From Pseudovibrio sp. Tun.PSC04-5.I4 (GTDB lineage Bacteria > Pseudomonadota > Alphaproteobacteria > Rhizobiales > Stappiaceae), in assembly GCF_900104145.1 (NCBI RefSeq), contig NZ_FNLB01000008.1, forward strand, positions 496,001 to 560,000: a DNA stretch of 64,000 bases. Direction: 5' to 3'. Shown in pieces: positions 33,140 through 40,473 of the stretch (the first letter of the stretch is position 1; every line of letters begins with the position of its first letter). The notes beneath the pieces were generated by a model. It was not told the DNA's origin. It did no database searches and was given only the letters and a program-made list of their open reading frames with translations. The position numbers and the translations under genes were made by a program.

Positions 33140-33375
33140 TAGTCGTCATCTTTCAGTATGTTATCTAATCCCTCATCCAGAAGGGCGGAAACCTCTGGTG
33201 GCTCTTCCCCTAACTTGTAAGCGGCTTGGTTATTGCTCGCTTCTTCGTAAGCCTCATAAGGGATCATTACGATTTTGGGCTTTCCATTCTTGCACAGGGT
33301 GACCGGCTGCTTCATTGCATCGTCCAATACGCTGCCGCACTCTCTATTAATCTGGGTGAACGTATATTCTTTCAT
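33139..33375 (-). CDS. Phd/YefM-like antitoxin
   Basis: This 78-residue antitoxin has the Phd-type N-terminal fold (FTQINRECGSVLDDAMKQPV, then LCKNGKPKIVMIPYEAYEEA). The tail is acidic and would bind the toxin (SALLDEGLDNILKDDD). It is followed immediately by the MazF-like gene. A Phd-type antitoxin with a MazF-type toxin is a mixed pairing but a known one. No operator repeat was clear in the 100 bp upstream. Confidence 0.8.
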   Translation of the reverse strand: MKEYTFTQINRECGSVLDDAMKQPVTLCKNGKPKIVMIPYEAYEEASNNQAAYKLGEEPPEVSALLDEGLDNILKDDD

Positions 33376-33475
33376 TTAGCTCTCTCCGGCACTGCCACTT
33401 TGCGCATTATACTGAATTTACAGATAATACGCAAAGTATGTATTTTCGCACCATTCTTCCCTTTCACCGCAGTGC

Positions 33476-34012
33476 TCACAATGAGTAGTTAAACAAACAC
33501 TCATCAATCGGCCCATCACAATCAAAGAGAATGTGAGAACAGTCCCGCGCCCATGCAGCCGTGAGACACCTCAGCAAATCAATGGGAAGCTTCTTGTCGC
33601 TGTAGTCGTACTCTCTGCACGCGGACACAAACAGGCCATTCATAAGATTGCCACCGTAAAGCGGAAAGGTCTCCGGCGTCTTTTCGCTGAGCATTGCAAG
33701 CGTTTGGGGGGACAGATGAGCAGTCGAAAGATCAAGAACAGATAAGACATTCGCAGGTCTGCCCTCTGACTGTTCCTGGCTCGGTATTGGAGCCTTGCTC
33801 AACTCGCAAACAATCACATGCGGATCTTCCAAATGATCATGGGTTGCCTGCATATATTGATCCATCAGCACAAGGGTTTCTTCGGAAATCTCTCTTCCAA
33901 AAACACACTCTTGCGGGCTGTCGTCAGCATGGAACATCAAGCCTTCTTTATGCAGCTCAATAAGAAACGTGATTGCGGTTAAGGAACAGGTCGGTTTTGT
34001 AAAGCTGTACAT
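33476..34012 (-). CDS. DUF5983-like plasmid protein
   Basis: This 178-residue protein resembles the plasmid-borne DUF5983 family: VLDLSTAHLSPQTLAMLSE, then PLYGGNLMNGLFVSA, KLPIDLLRCLTAAWARDCSH and ILFDCDGPID. The family has no established function, but it is frequent beside anti-restriction and plasmid maintenance genes. It starts 43 bp after the stop of a small gene in the element-C transcription unit. The longer N-terminus (MYSFTKPTCSLTAITFLIEL) is plausible; a later Met (MFHADD, about residue 26) is the alternative start. Confidence 0.65.
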   Translation of the reverse strand: MYSFTKPTCSLTAITFLIELHKEGLMFHADDSPQECVFGREISEETLVLMDQYMQATHDHLEDPHVIVCELSKAPIPSQEQSEGRPANVLSVLDLSTAHLSPQTLAMLSEKTPETFPLYGGNLMNGLFVSACREYDYSDKKLPIDLLRCLTAAWARDCSHILFDCDGPIDECLFNYSL

Positions 34013-34054
34013 GCGGGGTCTCTCGGTTTGTCGCTTGGAAAAGGTTGGGCGGGC

Positions 34055-34282
34055 TTAAAAACTGACCTGAAGTGAAAAACAGTAGCTCTTGTGCTCTTTT
34101 GAAAAGTCCGTTTTAACTTTAGGGCTGTGATTGTAATAACTTGCGAGGCGGCGGCATCCCTGCTGTGTGCAATACGCGAGAATTTCCTTGCCTTTCTTTT
34201 CAATCCTCACCTGTTCCCCTGCTGCTCTTGACCAATCGTGCTGCAAGCGGCTTTTTCGACCTTCTGTAAATACCTGTTTCAT
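34055..34282 (-). CDS. small basic protein, function unknown
   Basis: This 75-residue basic protein starting MKQVFTEGRKSR is not recognised. It has a Cys pair (CTQQGC) and a Tyr/Ser-rich tail. The ATG at 34282 is preceded by AAAGGA about 10 nt upstream. It lies in the same unit as the frameshifted membrane protein (8 bp upstream) and the DUF5983-like gene. Confidence 0.55.
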   Translation of the reverse strand: MKQVFTEGRKSRLQHDWSRAAGEQVRIEKKGKEILAYCTQQGCRRLASYYNHSPKVKTDFSKEHKSYCFSLQVSF

Positions 34283-34289
34283 ACTCAAG

Positions 34290-34453
34290 CTATCCTTTGC
34301 CTTTATCGGCATTGTTCAAAATTTGAGGAGGAACCAATTCCTCTTGCAATCGGTGGCGCTTGTGCATGGCGTTAAGCAGCAGGGCGTATGCCCCAATTGA
34401 TCCGACGACTAAAAAAATACCAACGCAATCAGAAGACTTTCTTTGATGGGCAT
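34290..34453 (-). pseudogene. small single-span membrane protein, frameshifted in a T7 run
   Basis: Reading from ATG 34453 gives MPIKESLLIALVFF and then a stop. The next frame continues without stop as LVVGSIGAYALLLNAMHKRH and ends at 34290. The switch falls in a run of seven A on the + strand (34411-34417). One more base there would give an intact ~54-residue protein with one membrane span and a charged tail. It may be a real mutation, programmed slippage or a sequencing error. It is the first gene downstream of element C. Confidence 0.55.
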
Positions 34454-34758
34454 TGTGCGTTCCCGTCTTGGTGAGGTCCGTTTCATTTCCCTTGCCAATA
34501 AAACGGGTGTGCGGGAGCTTGTGAGGAAAGAGGCTGTCCATGATCTCCCGCAGTCCAGGGGACGAGGAAGATTGTGGTCAGGGGAGCGACGATCTAGCTC
34601 ACGTGAGGGCGTAAGCCCTTGAAGCGGTCCGTCAGGTTAAAACGACGAGGAAAAATGAATGAGGTGCGGCTTGCTGGGAGCTGGCATGTGGTGGGTGCGC
34701 CCGGCGCTTGCCAGCTTCAAGCCCACTGGCAAACAAGAGTGAGCTGGTTTGTGAGATC
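34454..34758. repeat. structured repeat element, copy C (left part; split by the intron)
   Basis: This matches copies B and D up to GAGATC, where the group II intron begins; it resumes at 36601. The GNRA-type hairpin reads GGGC-GTAA-GCCC (34607-34618). The long stem has one arm like copy B and the other like copy D, so it is less perfectly paired. It lies directly upstream of the frameshifted small gene. Confidence 0.8.
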
Positions 34759-36600
34759 AGTCGAGTAGGCCGGGGGGATTTCACCCCCAGCCTCTCACAG
34801 AACCGTACGTGAACCTCTCAGCTCATACGGCTCTTCCTGTTCAGCCAAAGCGATACAGTTTCCAATGCACAAGCAACTCTGGGGATTGCTTACGCAACCG
34901 CCCAATGAATGCTTTGCTCTGTCGGTAACTACGTCGCAGCTTCTTATATTTCTGCCGAGCCCATCTGATCAGCGCAAATTCGAGCAAGTTATAAATGCGA
35001 GAGAGTTCCCGCCTGCCGAAATGTCCATAGTACCCTATCCACCCAGCCACAACCGGGTTCAGCACACGCGCAATATCTTCAATAGAACGCCCGCTCCATC
35101 TTTGAAGTTTCCACTTCCTGATGACCGTACCGATCCGTTTAAGAGCCTTGCGACTAAGTGCAGGTGTATATCCAATGGATACCATTCCATGCTTTGGCAT
35201 GACCCGTCTTGGCCGGAAGGTGAAGCCTAGAAAGTCAAAACTGATCTCAGGATAGGCTCCCTTACGGTATCTATCCTTACAGTAAACAATCTTAGTTTTC
35301 TGCGGGTGGAGGGATAAGTGGCATTCCTTCAAGCGTTGCTCTAACGCTTCCAATAGTGTTTCCGCTTCACCTTGAGAAGCACAATGGTAGACGCCATCAT
35401 CCGCATACCGTTCAAAACGAACCTGCGGAAAGTGACGGCTTACCCAGACATCGAGCGCATAGTGCAGAAACAGGTTTGCCAGCAAGGGGCTTACAACACC
35501 ACCTTGTGGCGTACCGACAGTTCTGCTTTCTGTTGTTCCATCGGGATAGACAACAGGCGCTTTCAGCCATCTCTCGATGTAAAGCAGCACCCACTTGTTC
35601 TGGGTGTGTTTCTTGACTGCCTTCATCAGGAGATCATGATGAAGGGTATCGAAGAACCCCATTATATCCAGATCCACCACCCAGTTATACTTCCAGCAGC
35701 GCTGCCGGGTCTGGCCAACAGCATCGATTGCTGACTTTCCAGGCCGGTAAGCATAGGAATTGGGATGGAAGATTGGATCAATCTGCGGTTCCAACACCAG
35801 TTTGACAACCGTTTGAGCCACCCGGTCTCCCACTGTGGGAATGCCAAGGGGTCGTGTGCGGCCATCATCTTTGGGTATATCCACCCTGCGAACAGCAGGC
35901 GGAAAATAGGAACCTGACGACATCCGATTCCATATCTTGTACAAGTTCTTCGGCAGATCAGCCTCAAACTCTTCCAAGCTTACAAGATCAATCCCATAGG
36001 TTCCTCTATTGGCTTTAACTCGCTTCCACGCTTCCCAGACAAGCTGTTTGGAAACATCGAAGGGCTTTGTGTTTGTCATTAAGTCATCCCGTTGCCGGTT
36101 GTTTAATAATTTCCACTGAACAGGGCAGCCCCTTCGCTCCGGGTCCATTAAAGACCTTTCCTCACTACTACGGACTGCTCCGCCCCTGTGCCCGGTCTTG
36201 GTACTCAGGCTCTTGCAGGTCCTCTGCTTGAGCTTCTCCCTTAGCACCCGGACGACAGGTTCTCACGTTCCGTGCATAAGCCTGTATCAAGGTCGCGCCG
36301 TCTTTATGCCGGATGCCGCTCAGCCAGTAATCAGGTAGCCGCTGAACTAATCCCAACTACCCACTTGTAGCTGGTTTTGACATCATCTAGCCATTTCGAC
36401 ACCTCATCAACGGTTCACTTGCGTTCGCCTCCTTTGATACGCACCTGACATTTCTAGAATGCCTTTTCCTTAACGCTCACCACCATGGCTCTTAACCACA
36501 GCAGCTTAAGGTGGTTTGGAACCTCCTCCTGAAAGACGGTTCCGAGGGGCCTACCCTCATCTTACACACAGTTCGTCTCCGAAGAGACTTCGTGACACAC
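34759..36600 (-). mobile_element. group II intron (about 1842 bp)
   Basis: The 5' end reads GTGTGTCACG on the minus strand, at 36600. Domain V is recognisable near the 3' end (GAGCCGTATGAGCTGAGAGG, then CACGTACGGTTCT; about 34785-34825), followed by domain VI (GGCTGGGGG/CCCCCCGGCC) and the end CTACTCGACT. Comparison with copy D, which is uninterrupted, fixes both borders within 1-2 bp. It encodes a reverse transcriptase/maturase. Confidence 0.9.
34841..36079 (-). CDS. ltrA: group II intron reverse transcriptase/maturase
   Basis: This 412-residue protein (from MTNTKPFD at 36079) has the RT motifs in order: RPLGIPTVGDRVAQ, VVDLDIMGFFD, GTPQGGVVSPLLANLFLHY and the catalytic RYADDG. A GIIM maturase domain follows (VLNPVVAGWIGYYGHFGRRE, then LIRWARQKYKKLRR). 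No HNH endonuclease domain is present at the C-terminus. It splices and mobilises its own intron. The reading frame is open a further 56 codons upstream, but that part lies in intron RNA structure. The gene is intact and the intron may be active. Confidence 0.92.
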   Translation of the reverse strand: MTNTKPFDVSKQLVWEAWKRVKANRGTYGIDLVSLEEFEADLPKNLYKIWNRMSSGSYFPPAVRRVDIPKDDGRTRPLGIPTVGDRVAQTVVKLVLEPQIDPIFHPNSYAYRPGKSAIDAVGQTRQRCWKYNWVVDLDIMGFFDTLHHDLLMKAVKKHTQNKWVLLYIERWLKAPVVYPDGTTESRTVGTPQGGVVSPLLANLFLHYALDVWVSRHFPQVRFERYADDGVYHCASQGEAETLLEALEQRLKECHLSLHPQKTKIVYCKDRYRKGAYPEISFDFLGFTFRPRRVMPKHGMVSIGYTPALSRKALKRIGTVIRKWKLQRWSGRSIEDIARVLNPVVAGWIGYYGHFGRRELSRIYNLLEFALIRWARQKYKKLRRSYRQSKAFIGRLRKQSPELLVHWKLYRFG

Positions 36601-36650
36601 AACGTGGCCTTGGCAAATCCCGCGCAGAGCTTGCAAGCCAGATCGCCCCG
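36601..36650. repeat. structured repeat element, copy C (right part)
   Basis: The remaining 50 bp of copy C, containing GGCAAATCCCGCGCAGAGC and the shared right border GCCAGATCGCCCC. Confidence 0.8.
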
Positions 36651-36681
36651 TTAATCAGACGACCTGGAACAATGGAAGGCA

Positions 36682-37137
36682 TCAGAAAAGGCTTGGCTGC
36701 TCATACCCAGAAACACGATTTTGCTCGAACGCTCTGTGTTCGGCTGCTTTTTGAGAAAGCTTGTGCGTTGGGATGTGGGCAAGGCTGGCCGTTGTCTGCT
36801 GCCATTCGGCAAGCCCTGCCTTGCTCATATGGCGCAAAATGGCCTGCTTTAACTCGCGGTCGGTTTCACTAAGGCGCATGAGAGCTGCAACAACAAAAGC
36901 TCCATCATACGTTTCAAAGCAATTATCAAAGGCGCGGCTGTCTTCGCCAAGACAAAACCCTTCCCGCGCATAGTTCACCCGCTGCTTAAAAGTCGTGTTT
37001 TGCGGGTTGATGAGGCGTTTCCAAGCCTTGATGCAATAATACTCCCCCATATCATCAACCCGCCGCTCTGTTGCTGGTAAATGAAACGTCTTGCATCCCT
37101 CACAATACCAATGCGCTGCATCTTGCTTGGCTTCCAT
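36682..37137 (-). CDS. zinc-ribbon-like protein with clamp-binding-type C-terminus
   Basis: This 151-residue protein is not recognised. The N-terminus has a CxxC pair with a nearby His (WYCEGCKTFHLP) and one more Cys (YYCIKAWKRL). The last residues are EQPSLF, close to the bacterial sliding-clamp-binding motif QLSLF. ATG 37137 has AAGGAG 10 nt upstream; the TTG further up is rejected. It begins 39 bp after the methyltransferase stop and should share its transcript from element D. A role linked to DNA synthesis is inferred from the terminal motif and the neighbour. Confidence 0.6.
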   Translation of the reverse strand: MEAKQDAAHWYCEGCKTFHLPATERRVDDMGEYYCIKAWKRLINPQNTTFKQRVNYAREGFCLGEDSRAFDNCFETYDGAFVVAALMRLSETDRELKQAILRHMSKAGLAEWQQTTASLAHIPTHKLSQKAAEHRAFEQNRVSGYEQPSLF

Positions 37138-37176
37138 AGTGTCAGATCTCCTTTTCAAACTGGCCCTGTATCCCCC

Positions 37177-38046
37177 TCAAAAGAGGGAGAGCTGCGCTGT
37201 TGGGGCTGCGTTGGAGATGGCAGCAAGAGGCGGAAGGAAAACCGGCTCCACGGGCACAACAGAAGGTGTTGGAGCTGGTGTGACAGTGGGCTGGATTTCC
37301 TTTGCCTGACACTGTGAAAAGTCGATCAAAGCCACTTCACACAGCGGGCAAACCCCTTTCCAGCTTTTGCGGTAAAAGGCGGTATCAATGCCCACTCCCG
37401 CCGTCATTTCAAAACCCTGACTGGCTGCAAACTTGCCGCCTGCGCTGGTTGGGGTTTGGCGGTGGTACTGAACTCCAGAATACGCAAAGCTGGCGGAGTT
37501 CTGAGGGATGATAAATGTTCCCTCATCTGCAAGCTTTGAGGCGATATCTATGACATGGTGTTCAAACAGCCCGCCTTTATAGGTTGGGCCATTGCCTGAG
37601 CGGCGCACCTTGCCAAAAGGCGGATTGCTGATCGCTTGATCAAACCTGCCAAGATTGAGCTCTTCCCACTCAAACACATCGGCGCATATCCAAGTTGCCT
37701 CTGGAAGCAGTTTCTTTCCAACGGCGACATAAGCGGGATTGCGTTCAATGCACACGATTTCCGGCGCTTTGTCGTTGCGCTCCTTTAAGCGGTGGTAGAC
37801 TGCAAAGGACAGCATTCCAATACCGGCGCAAAGGTCAATGATGCGGTGGCCGCCACAGTCAAAGGAAAAATCAAAAGCCAGATCCCAAGGGGTGAAAAAC
37901 GCACCACGCGAGCCGTTTTCAAACTCAGCACCTTCATGCCAGTTCTGAAAAACGAAATCCTTGTCCTCCTCGGTGAGCACGTCTTTGCTGAGCAGTTCCA
38001 CTGCTTGTGCGTGGCGTTTTGCTTCTGCTTTGGTGAGTTTAGCCAT
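37177..38046 (-). CDS. N6-adenine-type DNA methyltransferase with terminal clamp-binding motif
   Basis: This 289-residue class I methyltransferase has the SAM-binding motif IIDLCAGIGMLSFAVYH and the acidic VCIERNPAYV. The catalytic NPPF (ISNPPFGKVR) marks amino-methylation of adenine or cytosine. It ends in QLSLF, a textbook sliding-clamp-binding peptide, after a Pro-rich linker. Clamp tethering would let it methylate new DNA behind the replisome, for example the strand made after conjugation, and protect it from restriction. ATG 38046 with GGGAG upstream lies at the border of element D. The function as an anti-restriction methylase is an inference; a target site cannot be read. Confidence 0.85.
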   Translation of the reverse strand: MAKLTKAEAKRHAQAVELLSKDVLTEEDKDFVFQNWHEGAEFENGSRGAFFTPWDLAFDFSFDCGGHRIIDLCAGIGMLSFAVYHRLKERNDKAPEIVCIERNPAYVAVGKKLLPEATWICADVFEWEELNLGRFDQAISNPPFGKVRRSGNGPTYKGGLFEHHVIDIASKLADEGTFIIPQNSASFAYSGVQYHRQTPTSAGGKFAASQGFEMTAGVGIDTAFYRKSWKGVCPLCEVALIDFSQCQAKEIQPTVTPAPTPSVVPVEPVFLPPLAAISNAAPTAQLSLF

Positions 38047-38398
38047 TGTTCTTGCTCCCGATGAGGTCCGTTTCATTTCCCTTGCCATTAAAAAACGGGT
38101 GTGCGGGAGCTTGTGAGGAAAGAGGCTGTCCATGATCTCCCGGAGCCGCAAGGTGAGGAAGATTGTGGTCAGGGGAGCGACGAACTAGCTCACGTGAGGG
38201 CGTAAGCCCTTGAAGCATTGCATCAGGTCAAAACGACGAGGAAAAATGAATGAGGTGCGGCTTGCTTGAAGCTGGCATGTGACGGGTGCGCCCGGCGCTT
38301 GCCAGCTTCAAGCTCACTGGCAAACATGAGTGAGCTGGTTTGTAAGATCAAAGTGGGATTGGCAAATCCCGCGCAGAGCTTGCAAGCCAGATCGCCCC
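38047..38398. repeat. structured ~350-bp repeat element, copy D
   Basis: This lies upstream of the methyltransferase. GGGC-GTAA-GCCC is at 38198-38209. The long stem is perfect here, CTTGAAGCTGGCA (38265-38277) with TGCCAGCTTCAAG (38300-38312), and its cap CGGG-TGCG-CCCG is at 38283-38294. GGGATT-GGCA-AATCCC is at 38355-38370. Compared with A and B both strands of each stem changed together. The first stem is partly lost (CTCCCGGA). Confidence 0.85.
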
Positions 38399-38405
38399 TT
38401 ATCAT

Positions 38406-38996
38406 TTAGCCTTCATTGAGAAACCCTAGCAATCGCTCCATTTTCTCCAATGACAGATGCTGAATTTCAACGTCGCAAAATTCGCTGTCTGCCCGGACTT
38501 CAAACGATCCTCGCGCTTCACGGTCAAAGTTGCGTATCGCTTTGCGCATACTGTACCGGCCATGGATATTGACCTGCGCCTCTGTTGGGGCTGCACGTTC
38601 AACAGCTGCTGCAATCCTACGTTTTTTGTTGTGATGGTCGGCAATCGCTGCAAGTGCTTTGAATGCCAGTGGTAACGCTGGCTCTGCGATATGCCGGTTA
38701 ATCTCCCTAAGGACTTGCTGAGGCTGAGAGGCGAACCGTCCTGGCGCAAACGTGCGCCGCAAAACGGGCTGCGCTCCCAATTCAGCATAGCCTTTCAGGT
38801 TGCGCCAATAGTGACTGTCTCCCAGATCATTGCGCAGGCTGGCGCTGGTACTAATCCGGCCGCCTTGTGTCCTGAAGTAGATCACCAAGGCACCCATGGG
38901 GGCCTCTACCGTGACAGTGTGGCCTTGGGAGAGGATTTTACCCTCTCCCTCAAACAGCAGTTCAGCGACCGGAGAAACTGTTTTTGCCAATGTCAT
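38406..38996 (-). CDS. leading-region protein, function unknown
   Basis: This 196-residue protein from MTLAKTVSPVAELL is not recognised. It begins with beta-rich sequence (GKILSQGHTVTVEAPMGALV), and contains a basic central part (HHNKKRRIAAAVERAA) and an acidic C-terminus. No signal or membrane span. ATG 38996 overlaps the stop of the J-domain gene (ATGA), so the two are co-translated from element E. The 3' end abuts the border of element D by 7 bp. The coupled partner suggests a shared task, but none is readable. Confidence 0.65.
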   Translation of the reverse strand: MTLAKTVSPVAELLFEGEGKILSQGHTVTVEAPMGALVIYFRTQGGRISTSASLRNDLGDSHYWRNLKGYAELGAQPVLRRTFAPGRFASQPQQVLREINRHIAEPALPLAFKALAAIADHHNKKRRIAAAVERAAPTEAQVNIHGRYSMRKAIRNFDREARGSFEVRADSEFCDVEIQHLSLEKMERLLGFLNEG

Positions 38997-39493
38997 GCAG
39001 CCACCCCTAGAGCATAGCCACGAGAGGCCGGACGGGATGGGCGGGCGCTTCCATGCGTTGCCCTGATATCTTCCATGGAGTAGTTCCCACGGCTTTTTGA
39101 TTTCCACGCTGAAGGGCGAAAGTTCCATTTTTGCTTTTTTCTTGCAAACTTGAAGCTTGCAGACTTCAAAACCTCTTTATGAGGAAAGGTATTGCCACCA
39201 ACCCAGATCCACGCACCACAGATCTCAATTTCCAGCCCCTCCAAATTAATGATGGCATTTAGCGCGGCGTTGAGTTCTTCGCCGTAATTCACATCTGCCT
39301 CTTCGCTCGTTTCGGTGCTGGTTGCATTGCGCAACTCATCATAGGCCGCATTAACAAGCTTCATCATCTCCCCGCCTGCAGGGTTCAAATCTGGATGGTA
39401 TTTTTTTGCTGCAAGCTTGTAGGCGGCTTTGATTTCGGTTTGGTCTGCACCGGAGGAAAGTCCAAGGATTGAGAGGGCGTCTGAGATTTTCAT
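38993..39493 (-). CDS. J-domain (DnaJ-like) protein
   Basis: This 166-residue protein has an N-terminal J domain (residues 1-60): ISDALSILGLSSGADQTEIK, AAYKLAAKKYHPDLNPAGGE with the essential HPD, and MKLVNAAYDELRN. J domains recruit DnaK/Hsp70. The C-terminal part is not the DnaJ zinc or substrate domain; it includes LEIEICGAWIWVGGNTFPHK and a basic region. ATG 39493 has GGGAG upstream and lies at the border of element E. Small plasmid J-proteins of this kind may help the replication or partition protein of the incoming plasmid, but that is inferred. Confidence 0.85.
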   Translation of the reverse strand: MKISDALSILGLSSGADQTEIKAAYKLAAKKYHPDLNPAGGEMMKLVNAAYDELRNATSTETSEEADVNYGEELNAALNAIINLEGLEIEICGAWIWVGGNTFPHKEVLKSASFKFARKKQKWNFRPSAWKSKSRGNYSMEDIRATHGSARPSRPASRGYALGVAA

Positions 39494-39723
39494 TTGTGTT
39501 GCTCCCGCGTCTGTGAGGTCCGTTTCATTTTCCTTGTCATTAAAAAACGGGTGTGCGGGAGCTTGTGAGGAGGGAGGCTGTCCACATTCTCCCGCAGCCC
39601 ACAAGGCGAGGAAGATTGTGGTCAGGGGAGCGACGATCTAGGTGCCGTGAGGGCGTAAGCCCTTGCAGCGGTGCATCAGGCTAAAGCGACGAGGAATACG
39701 GGAGAAAAGAGCGGCTTGCCGGG
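39494..39723. repeat. structured repeat element, copy E (truncated)
   Basis: This shares the gene-proximal two thirds with A-D, including the TGCGGGAG/CTCCCGCA stem and GGGC-GTAA-GCCC (39651-39662). It loses similarity after GCGGCTTGCCGGGAG. It lies upstream of the J-domain gene and marks the right end of the repeated block. Confidence 0.8.
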
Positions 39724-40473
39724 AGTTGTGACCTGCTCCCCACTTCTCAGGGCGCTGTCCATCAGCAGGCAGAACGCCTGCAAATAGGCATCATTTTACT
39801 ATCTAATCCTGAGCAGCGTATTGTCGAGAAAGATATCTGCAGGAGAGGTCAATATTTTGAGCCTGGAACAAGGGGCCACGACCGGACCTTTACGTGTTTC
39901 TTGCAAGGGTTGCGCAAGTCTTTGCAGATGAGACTACGGTCTCTTTCTGGAGAGTTCTTCTCAGTATATGATTATGTGAAGCGCCCGATAAGATAAGGGG
40001 CATTTTGAGCCCAAAGCAGCTCTGGGATGGTGTTATCCCCGTTGTCCCCTCAGACATATCGTTGAGGTTTTTGCATCTATGCAGGGCAAATAGAAGCACG
40101 AAATCTGATCTCGACCATGTGTAAAAAATATAATGTTTTCATTGGATTAAATGCGGAACCGTATCAGTAAGAAAATACTAACTAAATGTTAACGCACTCT
40201 TTTCAATGGATTATTTCCAATAAAAAGCTATTGCTAATTTTGAATCTGAAGTTTTCATATACGATCTTTTTGAAGAAAACATAGTGCAATTTAATAGTAC
40301 CAATATTTATGGGCATATTTCTATTGGGGGCGAAGTAAAATTGAATACATTTATTTATTATTGTGAAAATAGGTAGCCAATTGTAGATGATGGGTAATAG
40401 CTTCACCTTATAAATCAGGTGAATATTTCGTAAGGTAAGATTGTTGGAGGCATTATATGTAGGGGCGTATAAA
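39724..40473. other. AT-rich non-coding region upstream of luxR
   Basis: About 750 bp with no supported gene; it is increasingly AT-rich from 40120 on and marks a change of composition between the leading-region block and the accessory region. Confidence 0.5.

Noticed and set aside
34290..34541. N-terminal MDSLFPHKLPHTRF extensions shared by several frames
   Set aside because: They are translations of the repeated upstream element; the true starts lie downstream with ribosome-binding sites.
29942..39723. Five-copy element as a MITE or IS remnant
   Set aside because: No terminal inverted repeats or target duplications; every copy keeps a fixed position and orientation relative to a start codon.
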